A DNA stretch of 64,000 nucleotides from Gossypium raimondii (taxonomy: Eukaryota > Streptophyta > Magnoliopsida > Malvales > Malvaceae). A program made the translations under genes and the position numbers. How positions within the stretch are numbered: position 1 is the first letter of the stretch; each line of letters begins with the position of its first letter. The DNA lies in NCBI RefSeq assembly GCF_025698545.1, contig NC_068575.1, forward strand, positions 59,839,980 to 59,903,979. Reading direction: 5' to 3'. Below the pieces are notes generated by a model. That model made no database searches. It was not told where the DNA came from and worked only from the letters and a program-made list of their open reading frames with translations. Positions 1 to 14,445 of this stretch are shown here, one piece after another.

Positions 1-262
1 TCAATTAAAAGATATCTCCAGCCTTTATATGATGATGAACAAAAAAATAGGACAAGCGAAAAAAGTGCAATCACCCCTAGAGATGAGAGGATAACAAACA
101 TTCTAGACAATAAATGTGCAAGAGAAAAGCATATCAGTCACCCCTAGATGCGTTAGAGCAGCGTATCTGAACAACCATCAGTTGATTATACGTTTTATTG
201 CTTTCTTGATTAATATTTTCTTTGAGTGGGTTCTCCAACGAAGTTACTATCATGCTACATAC
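1..262 (-). other. Intron of the FPP gene, open at the window edge
   Basis: The donor for this intron is at 261-262 on the minus strand, directly after the small exon ending in MKMKQ. I see no coding block of the FPP C-terminus here; both reading directions give only short chance ORFs. Confidence 0.7.
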
Positions 263-3200
263 CTGTTTCATCTTCATTTCAGAATCTCCTATTGCTGATG
301 ACGGACAGAAAAAGGAGGCCACATTCCTTTAACAGAATCAGAGTATTTAGAGAATGTTAGAAGACATAATGCTACACAAAAAAACTGATGGAGCTTACAG
401 TGCAACATCAAAATAGCCAACAACTTCCACATAGTAGTTTATCATTTTGGAGTGCTTTTTAGTTCATTGATTTAATAAATTCCCTTTTTTTTATTAGGTC
501 AATTGATTGCCTGTTAAAGATTATATGTGCTCACTGTATCATCAAGCATTATGAATAATTAATCACTTACCTTTGCACTCTGTCCTCAAGATCCTTGCAT
601 CTAGCCAGCGCATCCTGATGGCCACGCTTTTCTCCTAGTAGTTCATCATCTAACTTCGCTGACTTTTCTTGCAGAAGGTTTACTTCAGCTTCTAACTCTT
701 GAGCACGCAATTCCAGTGACTTGTAAGACTCAGTCATACATTTTAGCTGAGTTTCAGCGAGACTGTGAAGATTTTGAGAGGAAGCCAACTGTAACTTCAG
801 TTCAGTTAGACTATTCTCTGTTTCCTGCAGCAGCAACTTTACATTTTCAAGATCTTCGGTGCTTCTTGCAAGATCCACTGTGATATTTTGTTTATCCAAC
901 TTCAGCTGTTCCAACTCTTTCAATAAGCATGAGCATGATGTAGCACTGGGTTGAAAACTTGGATCGGAGATTCTAATTACCTCTGAATCAGGACAGGAAT
1001 GACAAAGATGACACCCTCCGCCACATGCATGTTTCAATGGGTTATCTTGTACAACCTTATTCTCTAGCAAAGCAACCTTGTCTATGCAATGATTATCGCT
1101 GGCATTTCTATCATAATCCCTATATCCCAGGAAACCAAGGTTCAGTCGATCAGCTTCAGCAAAAACATGAGAAAGTCTTAAGATGAAGTCAACCAAACCC
1201 TTCTTGTCAAATACAAATTTATCCGCAAAGGCAGAGAAGTCATCTAACGTTTTGCTTAGCCTATGGCCATCAGAAGGAGGGTCCTGAACTCTCACTGCTT
1301 CTCTGCCAATAGATAGTACAACCTGATGAATCTGAGATATTGCAGATGCCAAATTTTTCTTAGTAATGTTCTCTTCATCTAAGAATATCAAACTCTGTCC
1401 AGATACATCCTTTGGATCAGAGGGACTATGACCTGCTTGAACTCCTTCATATAAACAGTGCTGAGGCAGAGAACCTTGTATTTCCAGAATAGCACATTTG
1501 ATATCCTCCAAAACCTTCCCCAAATTCAAGTCCTTAGTTTGAGACTCAAATATCGAAGAAATCATCGACCGAAGCTTTAGGAAGGGCAGATTTTTCACAT
1601 CCTGCTGAAGCTCCGTTGTTGAGGATCTTGCACTTGAAGAACCCTGCTTTGATGATGGACTAAAACCAAACTCTTGCACAGAGAAGAGGTCCTGATCTTG
1701 GACAGCATTGCGTGATGTATTACCTTCTGCTCTATAATTCCCATAATTACCTGGATGGCTTGAAACATCATTAGCTCCACCAGCATCATTTGGTAGACAT
1801 GCCAACTTCTCCATCTCCAAAAAGTCGTCCATCAATTCCAAGCAATTGGGATTCTTTTGCTTGTGAACTTTATGGCTACTCTTCTGCATCCCCAAATGAG
1901 AGATATCAGAGGTCACCGGTAGCAAAGATTCAGCTGAGCGTCCTTCAACATCAACCCCATCTTCAGACGTGGAAGTGATACTAGGTGCATTGCTAGCATA
2001 TTGACTTGAAAGATCGCCGGCAGGGTGCCCGATGCTTGACTTAGGGGAGCTTGTTTGATTATTAAGGGCCTGTATTTGTGCTTCTAAGCTCTTGACCTTT
2101 ACACTCGTCTTAGCACACATGTCTCTGGCAGCCTGCAGTTCACTATTGCGACTGGCCAAGGCTTCTTTAAGCATCTTTGTTTCCTCTTCCATCTCCAACA
2201 AACGCATATTAAGATAATCAATCTCTTTTTGGGATTGCAGCAAGTTGCCAGCAGAAAATTCCATCTGTGGAGACAAATTCGGGTTAGGATTCTTAACCGC
2301 ATTCCTTTTTGATTGAGGTCCACCAAAATCTCGGCCAAAATGATCAATTTCTTGCTTCATTTGGGCAAATGCAGCTGGCCCCGGCAACCTCTTACGAACA
2401 AGGCCACGTAATCTTTGACACTCTGCCTCCAGTTTAGCAATTTTGCTAACACTCGCTAAATGTTGCTTGTTTGCTGCTTCTGCAGATCTTACACTAATAT
2501 TCTTTTCTTCGTTGCGAATTTCGAGCTCCTTAGAAACCATATGTAACTCATACTTGAGTGAGCTTATTTCCTTCTCACGTAACATAAGGTTTTCCTTAAT
2601 AAGTTCCATTTCAGCTTCTGCTTTAGATTTTTCTACCTCAATCTGAACTATCAAATTTGACCGCTCATGCAACGAGCTTGAAATCGCTTGGTTTTCAGCT
2701 GCTGCTCTCAAAAGCCCTTCATCTAATTCAGCTATTTTCGCTTCAAGACCGAGCTTTACTTTGTCCCATTGTATAGATTTGGCTAGAACCACATCATGCA
2801 ATTTATGCTCACTTTCCTCTTTCACATTCCTTACCTGTCTCATACACTCCTTAAGCGCACCATCTAAATGGGCTGCTCGATCCTCTGCCGAAAGCTTCAA
2901 GAGAGTAAGATTTTCAAGTTGTCGTTTCAACGCAAAAGCTTCCGCATCCGCCTTTTCCCATCCTAAAAAGTACATGAAAGCTCTCAAATCATAACTCTTA
3001 ATGGTAGGATTAAAGAGAAAATTAAAATTTCCAACCCATACCTGAAACAGCTTCCTCAGCAACTTTAGCATGTTGACTAATCAAACCATCCTTAGACTTG
3101 ATCTCTGTATCGGCTTCAGATAGTTTCCCTTTCAAATTCTTTACTTCATCCTCACATAATCTAACTTGATCCTTTAACTTTTTAACTTCATCCTCTAACC

Positions 3201-3498
3201 CAGTCAAATGTACGTAAGACTCCATGGATATTTGAACATAATTTACCTTCTTACACTTTTCCTATCAGTAAACAGCCAAAAAAAAATCCAAACTCTAAAC
3301 AATTAGGAACAAGGTCCATAAATGGTTTCATTTTATAGCATTTTTCAAGTGAAAAATAAAAAGAAAAAGAAAAACCTGATCTCCAAGAGATGCTAAGGAA
3401 GACAAAGAAGCACTGGTTCCATCAGATACAACCGCCTGCTTGTCAGTTCCAGTCTTTTCGGAAGATTTCTTCTTCCATGGCCATCCTCGTCGGTCCAT
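263..3498 (-). CDS. FPP: Filament-like plant protein (FPP4/5/6 type), 3' end beyond window
   Basis: Long coiled-coil protein of the FPP family; tomato FPP was found as a partner of the nuclear-envelope protein MAF1, and the family is linked to the cytoskeleton or nuclear periphery. CDS exons on the minus strand are 3498-3376, 3249-3042, 2962-571 and 326-263; all joins keep frame with GT-AG sites. The N-terminus MDRRGWPWKKKSSEK is the FPP4/5/6 signature. Other family blocks are SYVHLTGLEDEVK, HAKVAEEAVSGWEKADAEA (spanning the exon 2/3 join) and RLPGPAAFAQMK. Heptad-rich coiled coil fills most of exon 3, around a Ser-rich middle. The expected C-terminal block (AAAAEKLAECQETI in relatives) is not in 1-262, which looks like intron, so the last exon lies outside the window. 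A probable leader intron sits between about 3510 and 3633, with transcription starting near 3790. Family assignment is secure; the exact paralogue is not. Confidence 0.93.
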
Positions 3499-4403
3499 TT
3501 CAAAATCTATATTATAAACAGAAGAAAAAAATAAAAAATAAAAAGAACAGAACTTAAACTGAAATTTAACAAAAATAAAATTAAAAACTTTTTTCACAAC
3601 GAAATGGAAAAAGAACAGAATTGAACTTACTGGAAAGAAATGCAGGGTATCGGTGATCAGTGAACTGGAATTGATTTAAAGAGTTAAAAAATCAATCCCG
3701 AGAAAAACTCGGTTTTTTTTTTTAATTTTTAATTTCTTTCTTCAGAGTGTGAAGAGAGAAAGAACAACAGAGACAAGACAGAGAGGGGAGCGGGTTGGCT
3801 TCACTTTAAAAACGCTCCCTGAAATGGGAGAAAAAAGCGACGGCGTATTGACCTTTTAAAAAGCTGCCAAATTGATTTTCGTTTGATTTGCGAATTTGCC
3901 CTCCATTGGACAGGTGGCAATGTATTATGGGTTACATCTCCGCTCTTCATAGGTGGAGTACGATGGTGCAGTTAGGTCTATGAAAAGCATCGTGTTACCG
4001 CATTTGGGTGGACCGTTTGCCTTGCGCGATCGAATGAATTCAACGGCCACGATTCAAAAGTCCTTTTCCTATACGGCAATTTCTTTAAAATTAATTAGTT
4101 GGATTTGTTTGGGAGACCCGATTGGGTAAAGTAATCTTTGATTGGTATGGGCAAATCAGTTTTAGATTTTATAAATATTTTAAATTTTTTAGGATTCAGA
4201 ATTACAATGTGTAACATTCAAATGTGGCAGAAAGAATGATTATATATGGATAAAAAATCGAATATTCTCAATCTAATTTTTTAATTTTAGCATATTATTG
4301 ATTACCATTAATATTTGTCTAAAAGTATTTAATTGATGTTACTTAATTAATACTTGAACTTATATTTCATTATATATATTGAACAATTTTAAATTTTAAG
4401 AGT
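3499..4403. other. FPP leader and promoter, then featureless spacer
   Basis: From 3499 to about 3800 (minus strand) lies a pyrimidine-rich 5' leader with a likely intron (donor near 3633, acceptor about 3510). A moderately GC-rich patch at 3830-4060 probably holds the core promoter. From 4080 on the sequence is AT-rich and I see no gene. Confidence 0.5.
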
Positions 4404-4752
4404 TAACATGTAATTTGCTCTTGAACTTGTCTAAAAGTATCTAAACTTGTCTAAAAAGTACCTAGTTGATACTTGAATTTATCTAAAAATTATACTTTTA
4501 AATTTAATTTATATTTTTTAAAAATAATTATTAATTTTTTAATTTATGTTCAATCACGTGTCATATTTAAAGGTTGTCACTATTACTATAGGATTGGCTA
4601 TCAATATTACATCAGCACAAACTGACAGCGTTAGTGCAGAAGTGCTAACCTAAGTGACGGAAAACATGTTCAAGTATCAACTAGATAAAAAAATTAAATA
4701 CTAAATAAATATTTTTAAATAAGTTCAAAAAGCAAATTACATTTTAGTCCTA
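4404..4752. mobile_element. Fold-back MITE-like element
   Basis: The left arm (starting near 4404 with AACATGTAATTTGCTC and containing GTTGATACTTGAA) reappears inverted on the right, where 4666-4752 contains TTCAAGTATCAAC and GCAAATTACATTTT. The arms are imperfect and no clean target duplication was found, so the ends are approximate and the superfamily is unknown. Confidence 0.55.
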
Positions 4753-6245
4753 TGAATTATGATAATTTATTATCCAAATTCAAGGTTTATTATAATAAAT
4801 ACGCGACTCTGAAATCTATTTCATTATTTTTAAAATATTAAAATAATTATGCGGATACCTTTAGTAGAAAAACTCTAAATATTTGGCTTTTTTTTCCTCA
4901 AAATATTTGGCAGTTTTTTATGCCTAACAAATATGATTATTTAATTGGAAGGTTGACTAATCTCTTATAAAGGTATAGTAAAATATTAAAAGAATAAATA
5001 TTAAAAAAACCATAATAATTATTTTAAATTACTCGTGAAATAAAAATATATATATTCTCAATACACTAAATATTAATCCATAAATTAATATAAAAAAATA
5101 ATTCAATATCTTCAAAATTTACAAATATTTAATGTTACCATCCTTGTGTAATTTTATAGAAAATTGTTGTGTGGGGCTGTCACCCTTTTTACCGAAATTG
5201 TACATTAATATTGACCAGATGGTTGGTACAACTCTCGCTAACCTCTTTGTTGCTTCGAAACTATGGTACCAACATTATTATTTCTAATAATTGATTTGCT
5301 AAATATTATGAAACAAGGTAAGATAAGTTGTCGCAGTTGGCAAGAGTTGCTTGTTTCTCTTTTATTTCATAACCAAAAGTTGATGGATATTTAATGCCTT
5401 TTATTTTACCAAGAATGTACCTAACACATGTTATTATTTAGAATTAGTTATTCAGATAACATGCAACCTGTTTCTATTTACATGGTTTCATGATAATTCA
5501 ACACACAGGGTGGGTTTCGTACGTATTATGAAATTTCCGCATCTTTACTCGTACATAACTAGTGTTGGTGTCCTCTTGATGCGAGGCACGAAATTAAATT
5601 ATAATATTAGGTCGTAGACCTTAATTGCTACCAAGCCTAGCCCCAACAGAAACATTTGTGCTACTTTGGATTCTCTATAATTATAAATATACTAAAATGA
5701 ATGGGTAAAATTGTTAATATAGGAATATATAGATTTGAGTGCGCTGAAGTGTATTATCCTCTTATTTATAAATTAGGAGTAATTTTACAGATTGTGTAAA
5801 AAAATAAGAATATATATATAAAAGAATGATCAGAATATAAACAAATTTGGAAGAAATTTAATCCAATAACACCATGGTACACTTGGCAAAGGTCAAGGTC
5901 CTTGATGTTGGAAGCTTAGGTTTTACATTCACCATCCATCCGCAGTTGTAATGTGTGGGTCTTACTCTCATTTTGAGTGTATGTCATATGTGAGCTTTAT
6001 CTTGGTTTTTGTCTATTGTGGATTGTATTGGTTGGATTCTACATTATATTTAGTTAGATATGTATTTGTACTAGTGAAACTTCAAAAAAAAAAAAACTAA
6101 TTTGATTAAGTCAATTGATTGATCTAAAATTGATTTAGTTGTGTCTGTTCTTAAACTCTAATTTAATCGGGTCGATTTTTTTTTGTAAATTATAACTGGT
6201 TAAGCCAATTTAATAAAAAAACTAATCCGATTGAAATAATCGTTT
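4753..6245. other. AT-rich spacer without a recognised gene
   Basis: No ORF of useful length or known domain. A short inverted repeat (TTGGTAC...GGTACCAA, about 5223-5271) may be the trace of an old small element. The rest is degenerate AT-rich sequence. Confidence 0.5.
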
Positions 6246-7543
6246 TTTACCTAAATTTTAAGGCACTTTCATTTTGATCACTCAAAATAAAATTCTTGCA
6301 ATTTTATCACCAAACTTTTAGGGCGATTTCATGTTAGTCACCCAATCGTTAAATTTCTAACTACAATTAACTTTACACACCACATTATACTTACACTTTC
6401 ACTTTGGTCACCCAAAACTATATATTTTTTAAGTATTGGTTGAGGTAAAAAACATCAATGATTAAAGTGAATAGTGGTAGAAACTAAAATAATACACAAA
6501 ATTTATCAAATTGTACTTGTTTATTTCATAGCTAAAAATCTAATATTTTTAATATTGAAATTTTAAAATTCAAAACATTAAAATGTAAGTTGTTGATGTC
6601 AACCAATTTAATGCCATAGTATTGAAATTAATTAATTTAATCTCCTCCTACATTTAAAATTTTTATTTTATATTTTCAATTTATCCTTAACAAAATCAAC
6701 TCAAATAACTCATATTTAATGATTGCCTTTCAAAACTTAAATTTCTTTTAATTATATAATCTTGAATCTTCCATGTTAAGCTAAAAGAAAAAAAACCACC
6801 ATTGCAACTTATTAAATTATTTGCTTGTTCTTCATTTGGATAAAGAAATGATAAAAAATTTATGAGTTTTGTTTGGCATGGAAGATAAAATTAATTAATT
6901 AAATTAATTGTAAGGTTTTTTTCTTTGCTTTTAGCTTAGCATGAAAGATTCAATGTTATACAATAAAAAAATTGTATTTCTTAGACAATTATTAAAGTTG
7001 ACTTACTTTAATTGATTTCAAGTTAAAAACATAAAATAAAATTTAAAATTTAGAAGGAAATTAAACTAATTAATTGAATTAATTTTAATATTTTAGTAAC
7101 AAATTTGTTGACACTATCAAGGGATAACATTTTTCAATAATCTATTTAATTGATTTTGATGCTTCAAAATTCAAATTTTAATATTAAAAAAATTAGAATT
7201 TTCAGCAAAGGGTAAACAAATATAAATTGAAAATTGTTTTAAAGAATTGTTTTAGTTTTTATTGTTTTTCAATTTAATACTTAACTCTTTTACCCTGATC
7301 AATACTTAAAAAAAAGCTATTTTTAAAATGATCAAAATGAAAATGATCTAGAAGCTAGGTGACTAAAATGAAAGTGTAAACATGATGTAGCATGTACAGT
7401 TAACCACTGTTAGAGATTTAACGCATGAGTGACTAAAATGAAAAACACCTTAAAAGTAGGGTGATGAAATTGCACGGATTTTATTTTGAGTGACCAAAAT
7501 GAAAGTGTCATAAACGTTGGGTGACTAACTAAGTAGTTTACCC
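6246..7543. mobile_element. Large fold-back element of about 1.3 kb
   Basis: The left arm (about 6246-6480) carries GGCACTTTCATTTTGATCAC and repeated TCACC(A)AAC phrases. The right arm (about 7265-7543) carries the reverse complement, for example GTGACCAAAATGAAAGTGTC. The middle (about 6600-7120) also pairs with itself in AT-rich blocks. There is no coding capacity. The element ends about 265 bp upstream of the RPL8 start codon. It shares the 'TTTTAGTCAC' phrases with the elements at 13.8 and 14.4 kb, suggesting a wider family. Confidence 0.6.
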
Positions 7544-7614
7544 AAAAAGATTGTAAAACTAAGTTTTGGATCTTTACAAACATATACAATAATACAAGTC
7601 TATCCAAAAGAAAT

Positions 7615-7677
7615 TGGGCCAAAGTCACTGATTTTGGATTGGATAATAGCAACAATCCAATATTTTCCCTTAGCCCA
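7615..7677. promoter_or_regulatory. Site II-like motifs in the RPL8 promoter
   Basis: TGGGCC at 7615-7620 and AGCCCA (TGGGCT on the other strand) at 7672-7677 match the TGGGCY site II element, which binds TCP factors and is enriched in plant ribosomal-protein promoters. They lie about 130-195 bp upstream of the RPL8 ATG. The motif match is direct; the function is inferred. Confidence 0.5.
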
Positions 7678-7754
7678 AAATCAATTTCTAAATATAGTCA
7701 CTGTACATTTTCGGTTGGATCCAAATCTCTTACCTTAAAACCCCATTTAACTAG

Positions 7755-9001
<1,247 letters not shown>

Positions 9002-9690
9002 GCGTAGGCTATTACTTATTGTTTTAGTTCTTTTGGCATTTATATTTAGGTTCATTTTGTTTGAATTTAATAATGCTTGTGTTTTCAATTTGGATAAGTT
9101 ATTTCATCACTTTATGCTAATGTTTCCGATCCTTGGTTCTCTTATGTAACCTTCCATAATGGTGTTTACCAAAGCACTTGGGTGTTGGGGAAACTGTAAG
9201 GCCGAGATGGTGGCCTATGGAGCCCGCATCGTACATAATTTTGTAGTAGGATTTGATTGGATAAATCACTAACTAAAACTATGGTTGTTTAAAATGGATT
9301 GGATTAATTATTTAGATCGAGATTTGATCTATATATCAATATAAAGGATAGGTTGAGGTAAGCTCATTTTGAACTGTGGTTAAACTTACAATAAAATTGA
9401 GTCTATTAATCTTTTATGTTTTTAGGGTAAATTGAGAAAAAAAAAACCAACCTTAAATTCGCTAAATTTAAAAATTAAAGTCAAGTTTAATCACCATCTA
9501 AAAAAAGAGGTAAAGACTAAATTAAAAAATATAAATATTAATGATTAAATTTGTTATTATACTTAATTAAATTAAATTAAATTGATTTTCATAAGCAACG
9601 AGAGGACACTTTAGAAGATAATACCCAGTTTTTCTCTACGACTAGGGTACATGAATGAGGACTTGCGAATACACCGTAGCTTTACACAGT
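9002..9690. other. RPL8 3' UTR and spacer before PIN1
   Basis: The first 200 bases or so are T-rich and likely hold the RPL8 3' UTR and poly(A) signals. The remainder is AT-rich with no gene or clear repeat. Confidence 0.5.
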
Positions 9691-9700
9691 CTATATATAG
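9691..9700 (+). promoter_or_regulatory. TATA box of the PIN1 gene
   Basis: CTATATATAG lies 57-66 bases upstream of the PIN1 ATG at 9757. This spacing allows a transcription start near 9725 and a leader of about 30 bases. It matches the plant TATA consensus; no transcript was available to confirm it. Confidence 0.6.
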
Positions 9701-9756
9701 CAAGTTAGTAACTTCCTTTCCGCTCTTTGTTTTTCAGTCTCTTAAAAACTGCAAAG

Positions 9757-11368
9757 ATGTCATCATCAACAGCGGCCAATCAAGTGAGGGCATCTCACAT
9801 ACTCATCAAGCACCAAGGCTCTCGTCGTAAGGCTTCTTGGAAGGATCCAGAAGGTCGCGTCATCTCCACCACCACCCGAGACGCCGCTGTCTCACAGCTT
9901 AAACTTCTCCGCGGCGACATCGTTTCCAACAAGGCTAAGTTCGACGAGGTTGCCTCTCGCTACTCCGATTGCAGCTCCGCTAAACGTGGCGGTGATCTCG
10001 GTGAGTTTGTTTGACTTGATTGCGGTGCAGAAGTTGAAACTTTCTTTGCTGATTTAGTTTTTAGATATGAAAATAGAGTTCTCCGATCTGGAACTATGTA
10101 GTTTTTTTCTTTAATTGAATTCTATATTCTGTTTGGTTGCTTAGAAACTTGTAAGAAGCTGAATCATGGCAGGGGAAACAAGATGCTTTGAGTCAATACA
10201 AGTATTGAAAAGTTAGTCTCAATTGAGTCATATAGTTATGGGTTTGTTTAATGAGACACTTTGGTTACTACTAGCGTTTCGAATACTTTGTAAAAACATA
10301 GTTTTGAGGTGAAGTGGATTACTGAAATTAGGGTTTCAAGTCTTTAAGATATTAGACTTTTGGGATCCCTTGCAATCAGAGCTGTAATTGTCAAGTAGGT
10401 TGACTCAACAGATTGTTGCTCAGTTATTCATCGGCTTAAGAGATATCCAATATGTTAATAACTGTAGTTTCTTGGTTAGTTTGCTTCTGTGTTAATGTTT
10501 TGCATTAAAGTATTAAAGACTTAATTGGTTTCAATGGCTGTGCTTTGCTTTGCAAGTCAAGATTTTTAACCTGGCGAACCAAATTACCTGAACCATTGTT
10601 TTGAGCGATTGAGATATTGCCTTTTATTTTACTTAAAACACCAGAAGCTTAGAAATTGTTTGAACCAAAAAAAAAAAAAACCCTTAGAAATTGACAACAG
10701 CCCTTTACAGCTGGCTTTCTTTGTCTTTTATCTGCTATCATATCCGTCCTCATGGTGGTAATATTTCAGCAATTGTCTTACTAAGTTTAAGCCTTTTTCT
10801 GGTTTTTTTTTTTTTACTGTATCATGAGCTTCTTACAAAGAAACTAAGATAAAAATGGACTTTCATGCATATATGAAAATGGATCATTTAAATTTTATTA
10901 AGAACGCTTCTTCATTCTTATTATTGATGGAGTTTTAACTACATGATTTGAACCCTAGGTTCCAAGGAATACTAGTTCTTCCACAATGGAAGTTAGCCTA
11001 ATCTTAAATTCTAGCACATTTTGCAATTATGGTCATGCTGTATATGTTATTCGTTATTCACATCGGTTACTGCCAATCCATTAAAATATTGAAATTCTAG
11101 TGCAATTTTCGTTAACTATATCCCGCAAGGAGTGTGCCTCAACTCAATTCTTATTGTTAATTATCTGTGACCTTTAATTGGTTTATACCAGCATTACGGG
11201 ACATAATGCAAACCAAAAACCTTATACAAACTTCTTGGTGCAGGTCCTTTTGGTCGAGGCCAGATGCAAAAGCCATTTGAGGATGCAACATATAATCTTA
11301 ACATAGGCGAGATAAGTGACATTGTGGATACTGATAGCGGTGTTCACATCATAATGAGAACTGGCTAA
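9757..11368 (+). CDS. PIN1: Parvulin peptidyl-prolyl cis-trans isomerase (PIN1At type)
   Basis: Single-domain Pin1 homologue that isomerises phospho-Ser/Thr-Pro bonds. Exons 9757-10000 and 11244-11368 join in frame (G|GT = Gly) and encode 122 residues, close to the about 119 of Arabidopsis PIN1At. Like other plant Pin1 proteins it lacks the N-terminal WW domain of animal Pin1. Visible motifs are [19 protein letters not shown] (with the basic phosphate-binding stretch), [13 protein letters not shown] with the active-site Cys, [15 protein letters not shown], and [17 protein letters not shown] at the end. I chose the ATG at 9757 over the in-frame 9727 ATG because it gives the conserved length and sits better relative to the TATA box. 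The intron is 1243 bp and AT-rich. Confidence 0.96.
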
Positions 11369-13756
11369 TCATTAGTGATGGAGCCTGGATATCGTGAGCA
11401 ATTAGTTCAGTCTTCGCGGACTATTCTATCCAAGAACATTCTGAAATCACTTCTGATAATGCCTATGGCTAATTTCATTGAACTCTTTTTGCTTGAGAGT
11501 GACCTAAATGCATGGGATAATTTGGTTGCTAAAGCATTTAATTTTTGAACCTTTTTGGTTTTGGTGTGACAGTTTATAATAAAAAAAAAATATTTGGTGA
11601 ACTAAATTACTCTGCCTTCTTCTCTTCTCATCTCTTCATCTCCCTCTCTAACCTAACGGCCGTGTATGTCAATAATTCCATACACCAGGTCGTTTCATGT
11701 GGAATTGCTCTGTTCTAATGATGATTTAATTTTTTGCAGTTTTCTTGTGTTAGTGTGTGGAACTAAGGACTGAGGAGATTTCATGTGCTTGATAAAGGCC
11801 TTGTTTCCATTTTCTAGGCACTAATGCATTTTGTGATTTAAAGGTTCATGTCTTCATTGCATTAGAAAATGAAGGAAAATACTATAGTCAAAAATGAAAT
11901 TTAATCCTTGTATTATAGAACCAACTAACTTCATATTTTTAAGTTTGATGATAATATTAGTAGAAACTTTTTCTTTTAAGAACATATGTTTTGTTAGATT
12001 TTAACTCATCTATTCCGATTTTAGAAATCCACGTCGGTTTTCAGATAGCTTTTATGAACGATGTTTTCATTTTACTTGTTTGCATAAATATTAAATTTCA
12101 AATTATTCAATGACAGGTTAATTAGGTACAATTTGATTAAGAAATTATTAATATACTTTTTATTAAATGTCTGGTATTATTTTAATGATTTTTTGTCTTT
12201 TCATATTTTTATATAATTTTAAAATAAAAATTAAAATTAACATATTTAGGAATTAAATTTGTGATTAATAAATTTAGAGATGATTTTTATTACTACACCA
12301 TTAAAAAAATTTAGTAGCCTTTTTAAAAAAATAACTTTCTTGATTCTAAATACATGGTTTTTATAAATATATACATATGATAGGATTTTAATATTATATA
12401 GGTTAAAAGGACCCTTTTGGATGAGTGTTTAATTCTAGTGCGTTATATTTAGTTTTTTTTTGTCTCACACTATAGTATCTAAGCTTATTATCATGACTAT
12501 TTTTATATTAATCGCAAGTAAACACATTACCCATCTTTAAGTGCCTAAATTGTCAGATTGTAAAAATACGTTTTTAACTATTTCAAATTTGGAACCTATC
12601 AAAAATGGGTTTTACATTTCTGTTTTTTTTTTTTTTTTTTTGGGGGGGGGGGTAAAAGCTTGTCCAACCAAAGGACCCAAAGAAAGCCATCCATCTTTTC
12701 ATGTCTAAACCCTTTCTTAGTCAGTTTACTAAAAACTAGCATAATTAGATATAGTAATAGTATAAATTTAATCTAAAGCAAATATTTACAAACAAAAGCA
12801 CTATTACTTTCTTCCTATCTCTTTTTTATTTTTATTTTGTCACGATTCCATTTATGAAATGTTGTAGTTCATTGTTTGGAATCATGGAATATCTTAAGCT
12901 GTGGATTGCCTATTAATCTGCTTCATACACATTCCTTGAACCTACAGTCTTGATATTCCTCAATGTCAACTGTTTGGATAATTTAGTGGGTTGCATACAG
13001 CCATATAGCTATATATATACATGTCGATCATTGTATTTAGTAATTAGGAAATTTTGTATCCCATTTACTACACCCTAGAATTTTATGTCGGTGGAACCCT
13101 GAGAGAGATCAAATCAAACTAAAAGCTAAAAGACCCATTTCTTTCGCATCGACATAAATTCAATGCGGTGACTGGTTAAAGCTGAAATGAGCATTTGTCA
13201 ACATGGCATCTCTAGGTTCCCCTAAAATGATGATTTTTCTTGACTTGTTGCTAAGTGAGAGCTTCAGTACTACTTAATCATGAGACAGTAGGTGGATGAA
13301 GACGAAATTCAACAAGGAAGAGAATCTTAATTGAAAAAACGAAAGGTCAAATCTTAAAAATGGGGCATGTTTTGGTTTGTTGTGTGCTATGATTGAGCAT
13401 CATTTGCATTGTTTTCCAGAAAGATTCTTTGTTTTCGTCAACCCTTTTCACTAATTACCATCCAAATTCTCTCACTCACTCAAACCTAAATCATTCAGCA
13501 AAAGCATCTCTGATTTTTGTTTCTTGGACTTGGGTATCAAACGTTGGGGATTATTACATTTTCACCATCAATATTTTTAATATTCACCCACAACATAATC
13601 ATTTAAAGTTCCCTGTTGATACCTCAAAGATTCGAGAACTATTATATATCTTTTTTCAAATTTTAAGATCCGACTCCTAACAATTATACATTAATTTAAT
13701 TTGTTTATTACCTCCAAGAAAAAGGAAAAAAAATCATATAGCATGAAATTATTGGT
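11369..13756. other. Spacer without a recognised gene
   Basis: Probable PIN1 3' UTR to about 11600, then AT-rich sequence. A run of 19 T followed by 11 G occurs at 12623-12652. The 95-codon frame at 13393-13680 has no recognisable domain and I regard it as chance. Confidence 0.5.
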
Positions 13757-14236
13757 AAAAGATCTTTTTAGTCACTCGCAATTTCGAAATTGAATAAATT
13801 GGTCCCTTTAAAAGGATCAAAGTCATTTAGTCCTGTCAGTTTTGAAAGTAAGTAACTAAGGACAAGTAGTCAAAACGTTAATATCTACTGTCCATTGTAA
13901 ATAATTTTAATTGGTATAATAATAAATTTGGCCATTGATGTTTACATAATCTGTCAATTTGGTCTTGATTCTAAAAAACCAACAAATTTAGCCTCAACAT
14001 TTACACATTTACATAAATGTTGTGAGTTAAATTTGTTAAATCATGACAAACTTGAAAGAATATGTAAAATTTGGGGACTAAATTTATTATTATACCAATC
14101 AAATTTATATACAATTGATGAAAACAATTAATTATCCTTGGTTGCTCACTTTTAAATTTGACAGGGATTAAATCACTCCGATTTTTTTAAAATAACCAAT
14201 TTACTCAATTTCAAATTTGAAAAAGACTAGAGAATT
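13757..14236. mobile_element. Fold-back MITE-like element
   Basis: Left end GATCTTTTTAGTCACTCGCA with CAATTTCGAAATTGAATAAA is matched inverted near 14190-14236 (TTTACTCAATTTCAAATTTG, AAAAAGACTAG). The interior also pairs: AAATTTGGCCATTGATG near 13925 against GGGGACTAAATTTATTATTA near 14072. No coding capacity. Ends are approximate. Similar interior phrases recur near 54.87-54.98 kb. Confidence 0.6.
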
Positions 14237-14445
14237 GTTCTTACCGAAATTATCCGATCTATTTAGTTTTGTTGCATGCATCACTTCAAAGGCCTTAAAG
14301 AGCTGAAATGTGTTTTCAATGAACTTTGTCAGCGGGAATTTCTAATCAAAGACAATTCTTTAAATTAGTTAGCTTTGTAAAATCTCAAGTAAGAAAAGGA
14401 CAATACTTATAAATAAGGTAAGTTGTTTTACCAAAAATAATAGTT

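Noticed and set aside
13393-13680. 95-codon frame in the PIN1-NAC spacer
   Set aside because: No domain, low-complexity AT-driven composition, and no splice or promoter context.
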